A stretch of 64,000 bases of DNA from Parasphingopyxis algicola (GTDB lineage: Bacteria > Pseudomonadota > Alphaproteobacteria > Sphingomonadales > Sphingomonadaceae), in contig NZ_CP051131.1 in the NCBI RefSeq assembly GCF_013378075.1, positions 2,988,501-3,052,500 on the forward strand. The letters run 5' to 3'. Of the stretch, positions 25,892 through 34,501 are shown piece by piece; positions within the stretch are counted from its first letter, which is position 1, and the number at the start of each line of letters is the position of its first letter. The notes beneath the pieces were generated by a model. It saw nothing but the letters and a program-made list of their open reading frames with translations. It had not been told where the DNA came from and ran no database searches. Position numbers and translations under genes: made by a program.

Positions 25892-26674
25892 GTGAGTGCA
25901 CCATTCCGGTTCCCCAGATTTTTTGTAACGGCACCGAGCCCCTGTCCCTATCTGCCGGGCAAGACCGAGCGGAAAGTGTTCACCGAGTTGCGCGGGCCGC
26001 ACGCGGCGGAGCTGAACGAGGCGCTGGGCCGGATCGGGTTCCGTCGGAGCCAGTCGGTCGCCTATCGGCCGAGCTGCGCGGGCTGCCAGGCCTGTATCTC
26101 GGTTCGCGTCGTCGCCACCGAATTCCGCCCCAACGCGACGCAGCGCCGGCTCATGCGCCGGCACAGCGATCTCGAGGTCAGCGCCTGCGAAGCCTGGACC
26201 ACCGAAGAACAATTCTCGCTGCTGCGCCGCTATCTGAGCGTCCGCCACCCGGATGGCGGAATGCACGACATGGACGAGATGGATTTCGCCGACATGGTCG
26301 AGCAGACGCCCGTCGACACCTATATGATCGAATATCGCGAGCCGGGCGTCGGCGGAAAGCCGGGGCGGCTCGTCGGCGCCTGCCTCACCGACCGCCAGTC
26401 GGACGGCCTGTCGATGATCTACAGCTTCTTCGATCCCGACCATCCCGAGCGCAACGGGCTCGGCAACTACATCATCCTCGATCATATCGTGCACGCCGCC
26501 AAGGCAAGCCTGCCCTATGTCTATCTCGGCTATTGGGTCGAGGGCGCGCCGCGCATGCGCTACAAGGTGCGGTATCGCCCGCTCGAGAAGCTGACGCCAA
26601 AGGGCTGGGTGCCGTTCGAGCAGGAAACGGTTCCAGGGGCGGCCGTCAGCAAGATACTGGCCGGCGCCAAATAG
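25892..26674 (+). CDS. bpt: Aspartate/glutamate leucyl- or arginyl-transferase (Bpt family)
   Basis: 260 aa. The N-terminal segment [16 protein letters not shown] and the Cys pair [13 protein letters not shown] are hallmarks of bacterial aminoacyl-tRNA protein transferases. The C-terminal GNAT-like fold has [21 protein letters not shown] and [17 protein letters not shown]. Bpt adds leucine to N-terminal Asp or Glu, making substrates for ClpS and ClpAP. The start is GTG. It precedes the Anbu set on the opposite strand and so converges with another proteolysis gene. Confidence 0.93.
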   Translation: MSAPFRFPRFFVTAPSPCPYLPGKTERKVFTELRGPHAAELNEALGRIGFRRSQSVAYRPSCAGCQACISVRVVATEFRPNATQRRLMRRHSDLEVSACEAWTTEEQFSLLRRYLSVRHPDGGMHDMDEMDFADMVEQTPVDTYMIEYREPGVGGKPGRLVGACLTDRQSDGLSMIYSFFDPDHPERNGLGNYIILDHIVHAAKASLPYVYLGYWVEGAPRMRYKVRYRPLEKLTPKGWVPFEQETVPGAAVSKILAGAK

Positions 26675-26683
26675 CCGAAACGT

Positions 26684-27439
26684 CTAGTCGGCGCTTTCCA
26701 TGAAAGGCGGCATCGGGATCGCGGCGCGGGCCTCGGCGAGCGCGAAAGCCCATTTCGACGACAGCATGTTGAAATAGTCGTCGGTTTCCTCGATCCGGCG
26801 AAAATGCACCGGCTTGCTATCGTCGGCCGGCAGGATGGCGAGATCGAGCGGGCGGCCGACGCTGAGATTGGACCGCATCGTGGAATCGAACGAGACGAGC
26901 CCGGTCTTCACCGCATCGTCGAGCGGCGTTTCATATTCGAGCGCGCGATCGAGGATCGGCTTGCCATATTTGGTCTCGCCGATCTGCATGAACGGCCGGT
27001 CGGGCTGGCAGCTGATGAAATTGCCTTCCTTGTAGACATGGAAGAGCCGCAGCGGCCGTCCCTTGAACCGGCCGCCCAGGATCATCGATCCGGAAAAGCT
27101 GTACTGGCTGTCCTCGCCGGCGGTATCCTTGATCGCGTCGCGCGCGATGTGGAGCGCCTCGCCGACGAGCCCGGCGGCACGATGCATGTTGGGCATGTCG
27201 GACAGGAAGCGCGGACCGTCGCTGTCGTCATCCTCCTCCAGCCCTTCCTTCAGCAATGCGAAGGCGGACTGCGTGACCGACAGGTTGCCGGCCGTGCAGG
27301 CGATGATCGTCCGGTCGTCGCTCTGCTCGAGGATATGGAGCTTCTTGTAGGACGAGATATTGTCGACGCCCGCATTGGTGCGGGTGTCGGCGATCATCAC
27401 CAGCCCGTCTTTCAACAGCATTCCGAGGCAATAGGTCAT
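26684..27439 (-). CDS. Anbu (proteasome-type peptidase, ancestral beta subunit)
   Basis: 251 aa. It begins MTYCLGMLLKDGLVMIADTRTN, an Ntn-hydrolase start with Thr2 as the expected nucleophile and the conserved ADTRTNAG. FHVYKEGNFI and the C-terminal elements match the Anbu/proteasome-related family. Anbu forms self-compartmentalising particles; its substrates are unknown. It lies 107 bp downstream of the transglutaminase, alpha-E and ATP-grasp genes on the same strand, the typical Anbu neighbourhood, suggesting joint synthesis and breakdown of a peptide. Confidence 0.93.
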   Translation of the reverse strand: MTYCLGMLLKDGLVMIADTRTNAGVDNISSYKKLHILEQSDDRTIIACTAGNLSVTQSAFALLKEGLEEDDDSDGPRFLSDMPNMHRAAGLVGEALHIARDAIKDTAGEDSQYSFSGSMILGGRFKGRPLRLFHVYKEGNFISCQPDRPFMQIGETKYGKPILDRALEYETPLDDAVKTGLVSFDSTMRSNLSVGRPLDLAILPADDSKPVHFRRIEETDDYFNMLSSKWAFALAEARAAIPMPPFMESAD

Positions 27440-27546
27440 GCGACTCCGGTCGGTTGTGGCGAACGCTTAGCGCGTAGCCGGGAAGATCGGCGCCGAAAAG
27501 AGCCGAATTTCGCGAAGATGTGGATCGGCGGCCGCGCCCGCCGGCC

Positions 27547-28371
27547 CTAGTTTTGCGTCTGGTCCCGCGCCTGGGTCACCCTTACGTCGACGGCGAGCGC
27601 TTCGTCGCCGCCGCCCATCCGGCGGCCGGCCACCGGCGCCGCGTCGCGATAGTCGAGGCCGCATGCGACGCGGACATAGGCGTCGTCGGGGCTGATCCCG
27701 TTCGCCGGATCGAAGCCGGTCCAGCCGATCGAGGGCAGACACGCCTCCGCCCAGGCATGGCTCGCTTCCTGCTGTTCGGCGCCGTCGCGGCGGAACAGAT
27801 GGCCCGAAATATAGCGGGCCGGGATGCCCATCGCGCGCGCCGCGGCGCAGAAGATATGGGCGTGATCCTGGCACACGCCCTTGTTCGCGGCGAAGGCGGT
27901 CGCGGCATCGCGTTCGACGGCATCCAGGGTCGGTTCGAAGCGGATCTGGTCGAGCAGCCGGCTCATCAGCAGGTGCATCCGTTCGAGCGGATCCTGTTTC
28001 GCGGCCGCGACATCGGTGGCGAACGTGCGGATCGCCTCGTCCGCGCGACTGAGATTCGTTGGCCGGAGAAAGGCCTTTGCGGGTAGGGTCTCCGACGCGT
28101 CCTCGATCATCCCCGAACGGTCGTCGGTCAGCACTTCGCCGGACACGCGCAGCGCGACCTTCTCGATCGGCCCGTCAATATAGAGCATGGTTATCCGGTT
28201 GCCGAAGCCGTCCCGATGGCCGCGGAGCCGGGCGTCGCAATCGACATCGATATGCCAGCTCACGACATGCTGGGCCGCGAAATTGACCGGCGTAACGCGC
28301 AACAGCTGGACGAGCCGACGCTGCGGTTCGCTGAACGTGTAGTCGGTGCGATGGTCGATGCAAAGCCGCAT
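27547..28371 (-). CDS. Transglutaminase-like cysteine peptidase of the Anbu cluster
   Basis: 274 aa. An N-terminal beta domain (RLCIDHRTDYTFSEP, RLVQLLRVTP) precedes the catalytic fold. The triad is visible: Cys in NKGVCQDHAHIF (about residue 167), His in ASHAWAEACL (about 205), Asp in WTGFDPANG (about 219). No signal peptide is present, so it acts in the cytosol. It abuts the stop of the alpha-E gene (TAGATG) with no spacer. Bacterial proteins of this kind are thought to be peptidases or amide-forming enzymes rather than cross-linkers. Confidence 0.92.
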   Translation of the reverse strand: MRLCIDHRTDYTFSEPQRRLVQLLRVTPVNFAAQHVVSWHIDVDCDARLRGHRDGFGNRITMLYIDGPIEKVALRVSGEVLTDDRSGMIEDASETLPAKAFLRPTNLSRADEAIRTFATDVAAAKQDPLERMHLLMSRLLDQIRFEPTLDAVERDAATAFAANKGVCQDHAHIFCAAARAMGIPARYISGHLFRRDGAEQQEASHAWAEACLPSIGWTGFDPANGISPDDAYVRVACGLDYRDAAPVAGRRMGGGDEALAVDVRVTQARDQTQN

Positions 28372-29307
28372 CTAGTCGAACCGGAACTGTCTGGAGATGG
28401 CCTGGCTGAGCAAGCGGTTTTCCTCGATAAAGGCCTGGAGATATTCGTGCAGACCGCCCGTGATGATTTCCCGGATCCCGGTCGCATTGATCCGTTGCTG
28501 GCGCAACCGCGCCATGCGGTCGGCTTCCCCCTGATAGCCGGTGAGCCGCCCGAGTTCGGTCAGCAGCGCGGCGGTCTCGTCGACCGTCGCCGCGATCGAG
28601 CGCGGCAGTTCGCGTCTGAGAATCAGCATCTCGACGACTCGGCGGGATGACAGGCCGTCCCGATAGAGCCAGCGAAAAGCGGTATTGGCCGAAACCGTCT
28701 GGAGGATGGTCCCCCATTGGTCGCGGTCGACAAGTCCGCCCACCTCTTCGCCCTCCGGCAGGATGATATGATATTTGACGTCGATGAGGCGCGCGGTGTT
28801 GTCGGTGCGCTCGATGCTCTCGCCGAGCATCAGAAAATGATAGCTCTCCTGCCGCAACATGCGATGCAGCGCGCCTTCGAAACCGCGATTTTCCGCGATC
28901 AGCGCCTCGAGCAGGTTGATCGTGCCCTGCGCGCTGCCGACCGCGCTGCGCCCGTCGATGCCGAGCCAGGCGCGATTGATCGACTCCCAGCCTTCGCGGG
29001 TCAGCGCGGTGCGGACGGCCCGCGCATTCATCCGCGCCGTATAAAGGCAGTTACGGATCGAATTGGGATTGTCCTTGGAGAAGGTGAGGAAGTTGGCGAC
29101 ATTGCTCGGCGTCGGGGATTCGCCGGTCTGTTCGAAATCATGCTTCGCCGCGGCGACCGAGAGCGCGCTCGACCAGGCGCCTTCGCCGGCGGGCCGGGCG
29201 GAGAGCGCGTCGAGCCGGAGCGTCGCTTCGATCAGCCGCGCGGTGAATTCGGCCCGCTCCATATAGCGGCCGATCCAGTAGAGATAGGAGGCGGTGCGCG
29301 CGAGCAT
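28372..29307 (-). CDS. Alpha-E domain protein
   Basis: 311 aa, almost entirely helical. It opens MLARTASYLYWIGRYMERAEFTARLIEA, the alpha-E signature, with NPNSIRNCLYTARMNARAVR, LGESIERTDNTARLID and GGLHEYLQAFIEENRLL further on. The family always accompanies the circularly permuted ATP-grasp protein. Its start overlaps the ATP-grasp stop (TGATG). The same frame is open to 30519, but that part only shadows the ATP-grasp gene. Confidence 0.92.
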   Translation of the reverse strand: MLARTASYLYWIGRYMERAEFTARLIEATLRLDALSARPAGEGAWSSALSVAAAKHDFEQTGESPTPSNVANFLTFSKDNPNSIRNCLYTARMNARAVRTALTREGWESINRAWLGIDGRSAVGSAQGTINLLEALIAENRGFEGALHRMLRQESYHFLMLGESIERTDNTARLIDVKYHIILPEGEEVGGLVDRDQWGTILQTVSANTAFRWLYRDGLSSRRVVEMLILRRELPRSIAATVDETAALLTELGRLTGYQGEADRMARLRQQRINATGIREIITGGLHEYLQAFIEENRLLSQAISRQFRFD

Positions 29308-30761
29308 CAGGCTTGCGATTCCGGCTGTTCGCTGTCGGGGCGCAGGACGAGGCTGTCCTTGGTGCCGCCGCCCTGGCTCGAATTGACGACCAGCGAACCT
29401 TCGCGCAGCGCGACGCGGGTCAGGCCGCCCGGCACGGTGGTCACCTTGTTGCCGTCGGACAGCACGAAGGGCCGGAAATCGACATGGCGCGATTTGGTGC
29501 CCTTGTCGGTCAGGGTCGGGACGGTCGAGAGGGCGAGGGTCGGCTGGGCGATATAGCCGTCGGGATTGGCCTTCAGCGCGGCGCGGAATTCCTCGATCTC
29601 CTCGCCCGTCGAAGTCGGGCCGACCAGCATGCCGTAGCCGCCCGAGCCGTCTACCTTCTTGACGACCAGTTCGGCGAGATTGTCGAGCGTATATTGGAGC
29701 GCATCGGGCTCGCGGCAGCGCCATGTCTCGACATTGGGCAGCTTGGCCTCCTCGCCTGCATAATATTTCACGATTTCCGGCATGTAGGAATAGATCGCCT
29801 TGTCGTCCGATATGCCGCCGCCGGGCGCGTTGATCAGCGTGACGTTGCCGGCGAAATAGGCGGCCATCAGCCCCGGCACTCCCAGCATGGAATCGGGCCG
29901 GAAGACGAGCGGATCGAGGAACTCGTCGTCGATCCGGCGGTAGATGACATCGACGCGCCGGCGCCCCTCGATCGTCCGCATCCAGACGATATCGTCGTCG
30001 ACGACCAGGTCCGCGGCCTCGACGAGCTCGATACCGACATTGTCCGCGAGGAAGCTGTGTTCGTAAAAGGCGCTGTTGAAATGGCCGGGCGTCAGCAGCA
30101 CGCAGCATGGGTCTCCGGGCGCGGCTTCGGGCGCCACGGCCTGCATCATCTCGCGCAGTGCGTCGGGATAGCGGTCGACCGGCTCGACCTCGAACGTCTC
30201 GAACAGTTCGGGGCAGAGCCGGAGCATCGCTTCGCGGTTCTCGAGCATGTAGGAAACGCCCGAGGGCGTGCGCGCATTGTCTTCGAGCACGAGGAATTCG
30301 TCGGGCCCGGTGCGCACCATGTCGATGCCGCAGATATGCGCGTAGATGCCGTGCGGCGGGCGGTGGCCGTTGACGAGCGGGGTGAAGCCGGGATTGCAGA
30401 GGACGAGATCGTCCGGAACTACGCCGTCGGCGATGATCTTGCGATCGCCATACACGTCTTCGAGAAACATGTTGAGCGCCGTCACGCGCTGTTCGAGGCC
30501 CTCGGACAGGCTGGCCCATTCGTCCGCGGTGAAGATGCGCGGCACGATATCGAAGGGGATGATCCGCTCGGCTTCCTCCTCTTCGCCATAGACATTGAAG
30601 GTGATGCCGAGCTGGCGGAAGGCGGCTTCGGCCGAATCCTGCCGGCGGGCGAGTTCCTTTTTCGGGGTTTCGCGGATCCAGCGCGCGATGGACTCGAAAC
30701 CGGGCCGGGGCTTGCGCCCCCGGCTATGACCCCAGATCTCGTCGAAATACCGTTTTGCCAT
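29307..30761 (-). CDS. Circularly permuted ATP-grasp protein
   Basis: 484 aa. It starts AKRYFDEIWGH and has GVVPDDLVLCNPGF, HICGIDMVRTG, FLVLEDNARTPSGVSYMLE, LTPGHFNSAFYEHSFLA, NAPGGGISDDKAIY and VVKKVDGSGGYGM, the order expected for the permuted ATP-grasp (DUF404/407) family. It probably forms a peptide-like bond using ATP. It is the first gene of the four-gene set. The ATG at 30761 was chosen because the family begins with AKRYF; the TTG at 30773 is in frame, and the ribosome site is poor for both. Confidence 0.92.
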   Translation of the reverse strand: MAKRYFDEIWGHSRGRKPRPGFESIARWIRETPKKELARRQDSAEAAFRQLGITFNVYGEEEEAERIIPFDIVPRIFTADEWASLSEGLEQRVTALNMFLEDVYGDRKIIADGVVPDDLVLCNPGFTPLVNGHRPPHGIYAHICGIDMVRTGPDEFLVLEDNARTPSGVSYMLENREAMLRLCPELFETFEVEPVDRYPDALREMMQAVAPEAAPGDPCCVLLTPGHFNSAFYEHSFLADNVGIELVEAADLVVDDDIVWMRTIEGRRRVDVIYRRIDDEFLDPLVFRPDSMLGVPGLMAAYFAGNVTLINAPGGGISDDKAIYSYMPEIVKYYAGEEAKLPNVETWRCREPDALQYTLDNLAELVVKKVDGSGGYGMLVGPTSTGEEIEEFRAALKANPDGYIAQPTLALSTVPTLTDKGTKSRHVDFRPFVLSDGNKVTTVPGGLTRVALREGSLVVNSSQGGGTKDSLVLRPDSEQPESQA

Positions 30762-30883
30762 CCTGTACTGCAATCAATGCACGAGACCCGGGCTTGGTTC
30801 AACCGAGGCGGGCGCGGATGGAGCGCCGCTGGAACAACGGCGATCGTTTGGGCTAGGGTCGGCGCGACAAGGAGACCGAGCCG

Positions 30884-31786
30884 ATGACCGCAATCACCCA
30901 TGTCGACGCGGCGGTGACGCCGGAAACGATCGCCAGGATACTCAGCGAGCAGGGGGCGCTCATCATCGACGGCCTGATGTCGGGCGAACAGCTCGAACGG
31001 CTGACCGGCGAGATCATGCCCTATGTCGAGGCGACCGAAGCCGGGCGCGACGACTTCACCGGCCGCAGGACGACGCGAACCGGCGCGCTGGTGGCGCGGT
31101 CCGCCGCCTGCCGCGAACTCGTCATGCACCCGGCGATCACCGGCGCCTGCGAGCAGTTCCTGCTCCCCTTTTGCGACCGCTTCCAGCTCCATCTCACCCA
31201 GCTGATCCGCATCCGCGATGGGCAGACGGCGCAGCCCCTGCATCGCGACCGGCTGGCCTGGGGCGGCTATCTGCAGCGCATCATCGAGCCGCAGCTGAAC
31301 ACGATCTGGGCGGTCACCGATTTCACCTTCGAGAATGGCGCGACCCAGGTCGCGCCCGGCAGCAATTTATGGGACGACGATACGCGGCTGCCGACCGAGG
31401 ACGAGCTGATCCGGGCCGAGATGAAGGCGGGTTCGGTGCTCGTCTATTCGGGCAGCGTGATCCATGGCGGCGGGGCCAATGTTTCGGGCGCCGACCGGAT
31501 GGGCCTCAACATCACCTATGCGCTCGGCTGGCTGCGGCAGGAGGAGAACCAGTATCTCTCCTGCCCGCCGGACATTGCGAAGGATTTCGATCCCGAGCTC
31601 CGGGCGCTGCTCGGCTATGCGATGGGCAGCTATGCGCTCGGCTATTACACGCCTCCGCTGCCGCCGGGCGAGGGGCCGGAGGTCGTGCCGCCCGATTTCC
31701 TGTTCGGCGAAAAAGCGGCCGGCTGGGGCGAGGATCTCTACGAACAGGTGACCGAACGGTCGCGCGCGGGAACGCCGGGCGGCTAG
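30884..31786 (+). CDS. Phytanoyl-CoA dioxygenase (PhyH) family protein
   Basis: 300 aa. The double-stranded beta helix of Fe(II)/2-oxoglutarate oxygenases is indicated by PLHRDRLAWGG (HxD ligands) near residue 117, NTIWAVTDFTFENGATQVAPGS, and the distal His in VIHGGGANVS near 197 with a later Arg. It hydroxylates an unknown substrate in the cytosol. A GAGACCGAGCC segment precedes the ATG. It is divergent from the ATP-grasp gene, with 122 bp between. Confidence 0.87.
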   Translation: MTAITHVDAAVTPETIARILSEQGALIIDGLMSGEQLERLTGEIMPYVEATEAGRDDFTGRRTTRTGALVARSAACRELVMHPAITGACEQFLLPFCDRFQLHLTQLIRIRDGQTAQPLHRDRLAWGGYLQRIIEPQLNTIWAVTDFTFENGATQVAPGSNLWDDDTRLPTEDELIRAEMKAGSVLVYSGSVIHGGGANVSGADRMGLNITYALGWLRQEENQYLSCPPDIAKDFDPELRALLGYAMGSYALGYYTPPLPPGEGPEVVPPDFLFGEKAAGWGEDLYEQVTERSRAGTPGG

Positions 31787-31851
31787 GCCGTCAGAAATCG
31801 GAGCCAAAACTCGCGAGGGATGCGTTTCAGCACCGGGGTTCCTAACGGCCG

Positions 31852-32937
31852 TCAGTTGCGGTTGAAATGGTCGTTTGCGGTGGGCCGATCCGAGTCTCGC
31901 CGATGCTGTCGAAGTTGTCGAACGAAAGCGACGAAGTGATCAACTTGCTGTTGATAGGCTGCGACTGCCTGATCGCGAGATATTCCCCTGGCTTCGGCTG
32001 TGGACCGCGCGTATCTATGCCCCAAATCGCTCAGTGCTTCTATCCGAGTTTGAAACGAATCATGCGTTTCCGACGGATCCAATAACCCCGTAAACGCAAT
32101 CGCGGACATCAGGCCGATAACGGGTGAAATACCCACGTCCTGTGCATGTTTAGCAGCGCAGCGGTCGGCTTCACGCTCATGGGCGAGCAACAGCGAACCT
32201 TGGTTCTGCGTGAGGCGCAAGATACGAATCCAATCGCGCGTTTCGTCAGTTTGATGCTGATTCAAATGATGGCAGACTTCGTGCAGTATGACCATCTGAA
32301 GGACGTTTCGTCGATTTTGTGCAGTCATTTCATCTTCTGTCGACGCGCTGTCCGTAGCTGCTGGCCGCGTGCGCAGGGTGTTGTCGTCATACCATCGCTC
32401 GGAATAGGCAACCGCAAAATCCGCTTCGCTGTGCAGGAACTGCTCCAATGTCTCGTCGACAGAGGCATCTGCGTCCGAGGAAATCGATATCAAATGAGCT
32501 AATCGGTCGAGATAGAATGCGGCGCCCGCGCTCATTGTGATTCGTAGGTGCTCGGTCCCGTCTGCGTCTTTCTCCACATCTGCATATAGATGGAAGTTAT
32601 CCGAACAGATCGTTGAACGGGATATGGACTCCAGTATATCGCGCTCCCGAGGCCCCATGCTCAGGAATTGCCGCGAGGCCTCCCGTATCGGATCAAAATA
32701 ATCGATCAAAAAAAGATCGGCGAGCTGCCGATATTCATTCCGATCGATTTTGAACGGGTGGAATTCCTCTCCGTTAGGCGATGTTATCCGAGTTAGCGGA
32801 TCGTCCGTATGCGGTGTCGCCAAAGGACAGTTTTCTCGTGGTGCTTGAGTCGAATCTTGCGCGTGAGATGCCGAAGGCAGAATGAGGCTGCCAGCATGGC
32901 ACAGCAAAAAAAGTGCGAAGGCTACAGATTTCTGCAT
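31852..32937 (-). CDS. Secreted HEXXH metallopeptidase-like protein, unrecognised family
   Basis: 361 aa. A signal peptide covers the first 26 residues (ALFLLCHAGSLILPSASHA). The C-terminal half has VILHEVCHHLNQH (HExxH zinc motif) and, about 40 residues later, AHEREADRCAAKHA, which resembles the third-ligand ExxxD helix of M48-like peptidases. The N-terminal half is not recognised. It overlaps the upstream lipoprotein gene by 16 nt. Base composition is more AT-rich and codons less biased than neighbours, suggesting recent acquisition. No membrane helices beyond the signal. Confidence 0.72.
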   Translation of the reverse strand: MQKSVAFALFLLCHAGSLILPSASHAQDSTQAPRENCPLATPHTDDPLTRITSPNGEEFHPFKIDRNEYRQLADLFLIDYFDPIREASRQFLSMGPRERDILESISRSTICSDNFHLYADVEKDADGTEHLRITMSAGAAFYLDRLAHLISISSDADASVDETLEQFLHSEADFAVAYSERWYDDNTLRTRPAATDSASTEDEMTAQNRRNVLQMVILHEVCHHLNQHQTDETRDWIRILRLTQNQGSLLLAHEREADRCAAKHAQDVGISPVIGLMSAIAFTGLLDPSETHDSFQTRIEALSDLGHRYARSTAEARGISRDQAVAAYQQQVDHFVAFVRQLRQHRRDSDRPTANDHFNRN

Positions 32938-33467
32938 TCCGAATAGTCTGCCCTCACAGTCGCCAAATCCGTATTGCGACTGACAAACCTCACCCCTCTA
33001 AGATTCTCTTCAGCAGAATGCGCTTCGATCACCGCGTTCCAGTCGGCGGCCGGCGAATATAGCTGCATTTTTCTGAGTTCCGACTTGATCTGATCGATTA
33101 TTCGAGCGCCACCCAGGAGATTCACCAGCGTCGATAGTCCTATCAGGTTCGACGCTTCGTTGACATCGCACGTCAAAACCGAGCCTCCCGTATCGTCGAC
33201 GCGCGACGTCCAATATTGAACACGCTCAGGCAGTTCCGTCACCGGCGGTCCAAAGTTGACATGGATATCCTCGTCGCCCTCTCTTGCTAGCCGGTATAAT
33301 TTGAGATCGAACTGGTCATCGTTTGAATACTGGATCGGATCGGCAGTTGACGGCAAAGGTCCGAGTAGAACCTGATCAGTAATACCTTGCGTAAGATAAC
33401 TTATCGTTTCGCAAGACGATAACGACAAGACTGCGGCAACGGGTAATAGGGCACGAGCAACCAACAT
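32922..33467 (-). CDS. Lipoprotein of unknown function
   Basis: 181 aa. A lipoprotein signal ends at LSLSSC (Cys about residue 19). The mature part has no recognised domain; it has VQYWTSRVDDTGGSVLTCD and a tail TVRADYSECRNL with two more cysteines. GGGAG lies 5 nt before the ATG at 33467. It is co-transcribed and overlapping with the HEXXH protein gene, so the two probably act together at the envelope. It shares that gene's AT-richer composition. Confidence 0.68.
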   Translation of the reverse strand: MLVARALLPVAAVLSLSSCETISYLTQGITDQVLLGPLPSTADPIQYSNDDQFDLKLYRLAREGDEDIHVNFGPPVTELPERVQYWTSRVDDTGGSVLTCDVNEASNLIGLSTLVNLLGGARIIDQIKSELRKMQLYSPAADWNAVIEAHSAEENLRGVRFVSRNTDLATVRADYSECRNL

Positions 33468-33572
33468 CACGACTCCCCTCTTTCATAACCGGATGCGACT
33501 CGGTCTTTTCTTTAATTATCAATATAGATTGAGTTGGAGTCAATAAATCTGGCTATTTCGTCCTTTAGAACG

Positions 33573-33611
33573 CAAAAAATGAGGCCGCGGCATTTTTGGT
33601 GCCGCAGCCTC
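33573..33611 (-). terminator. Intrinsic terminator of ctrA
   Basis: GAGGCCGCGGCA (33581-33592) pairs with TGCCGCAGCCTC (33600-33611) with one mismatch across a 7-nt loop. On the minus strand the stem is followed by ATTTTTTG (33573-33580). It lies 48 bp beyond the ctrA stop. Confidence 0.85.
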
Positions 33612-33658
33612 GCCCCTTTTACCAGGATTTGGAAACCCCGCTCGGTTCGGGAATGGTT

Positions 33659-34360
33659 TTAGGCGACTTGGGCCTGTTCTTCCTCTTCCGGATCGCGCAG
33701 CACATAGCCGCGGCCCCAGACGGTTTCGATGTAATTTTCGCCGCCCGATGCGAGGCTGAGCTTCTTGCGCAGCTTGCAGATGAAGACGTCGATGATCTTG
33801 AGTTCCGGCTCGTCCATGCCGCCATAGAGATGGTTGAGGAACATTTCCTTGGTGAGCGTCGTGCCTTTGCGCAGGCTCAGCAGTTCGAGCATCGCATATT
33901 CCTTGCCGGTCAGGTGGACGCGGTTGCTGTCCACTTCGACGGTCTTGGCGTCGAGATTGACCGCAAGCTTGCCGGTCTTGATGACCGACTGGCTATGGCC
34001 CTTCGAGCGGCGCACCACGGCATGGATGCGGGCGACAAGCTCTTCGCGATGGAAGGGCTTGGTGACATAGTCGTCGGCACCGAAACCGAAACTGCGCACC
34101 TTGCTGTCCATTTCCGCGATGCCGGAAAGAATGAGAACCGGAGTCTGCACCTTGGAAAGGCGCAGCTTCTTGAGCACGTCATAGCCGTGCATGTCCGGCA
34201 GGTTCAGGTCGAGCAATATGATGTCGTAATCATAGAGCTTGCCCAGATCGAGGCCTTCTTCGCCCAGATCGGTGGTGTAAACATTGAAGCCTTCGGTCGT
34301 CAACATCATCTCGATGCTCTTCGCCGTGGTAGGCTCGTCTTCGATCAGCAGCACACGCAT
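33659..34360 (-). CDS. ctrA: Cell cycle response regulator CtrA
   Basis: 233 aa. The receiver domain starts [20 protein letters not shown], with phosphoacceptor Asp51 in [16 protein letters not shown] and KPF near residue 100. The C-terminal OmpR-type winged helix has [31 protein letters not shown] and [13 protein letters not shown], diagnostic for CtrA. It is a master regulator of cell cycle or motility genes in Alphaproteobacteria. AAGGGG precedes the ATG at 34360. A TTAA-N7-TTAA box and a GANTC site lie upstream, and a strong terminator follows. Confidence 0.97.
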   Translation of the reverse strand: MRVLLIEDEPTTAKSIEMMLTTEGFNVYTTDLGEEGLDLGKLYDYDIILLDLNLPDMHGYDVLKKLRLSKVQTPVLILSGIAEMDSKVRSFGFGADDYVTKPFHREELVARIHAVVRRSKGHSQSVIKTGKLAVNLDAKTVEVDSNRVHLTGKEYAMLELLSLRKGTTLTKEMFLNHLYGGMDEPELKIIDVFICKLRKKLSLASGGENYIETVWGRGYVLRDPEEEEQAQVA

Positions 34361-34432
34361 CAGGTCACCCCTTGTTTGTGGCACCGAACGAGACGCCGTC
34401 CCGAACGGCTCGGTGCAATTCATTAACCATCA

Positions 34433-34501
34433 AAGGTATGAAGGCAAAAGGTTAAAGGCCAGTTAACTCCACGAGTCGCGAAGCTGTGACATTTGGGACT
34501 C
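34433..34501. promoter_or_regulatory. ctrA upstream region: CtrA box and GANTC sites
   Basis: TTAA-N7-TTAA lies at 34452-34466, exactly the CtrA recognition pattern, with a further TTAACC at 34433. GANTC sites follow at 34473-34477 and 34497-34501. This suggests ctrA autoregulation and control by CcrM methylation, as known for Caulobacter. Confidence 0.7.

Noticed and set aside
28372-30519. Single 715-residue protein including the alpha-E domain
   Set aside because: Only the part from 29307 down is alpha-E; the upstream part is an out-of-frame reading of the ATP-grasp gene.
29313-30887. 524-codon plus-strand frame opposite the ATP-grasp gene
   Set aside because: The ATP-grasp gene on the minus strand has full family motifs and overlaps its operon partner; the plus frame has none.
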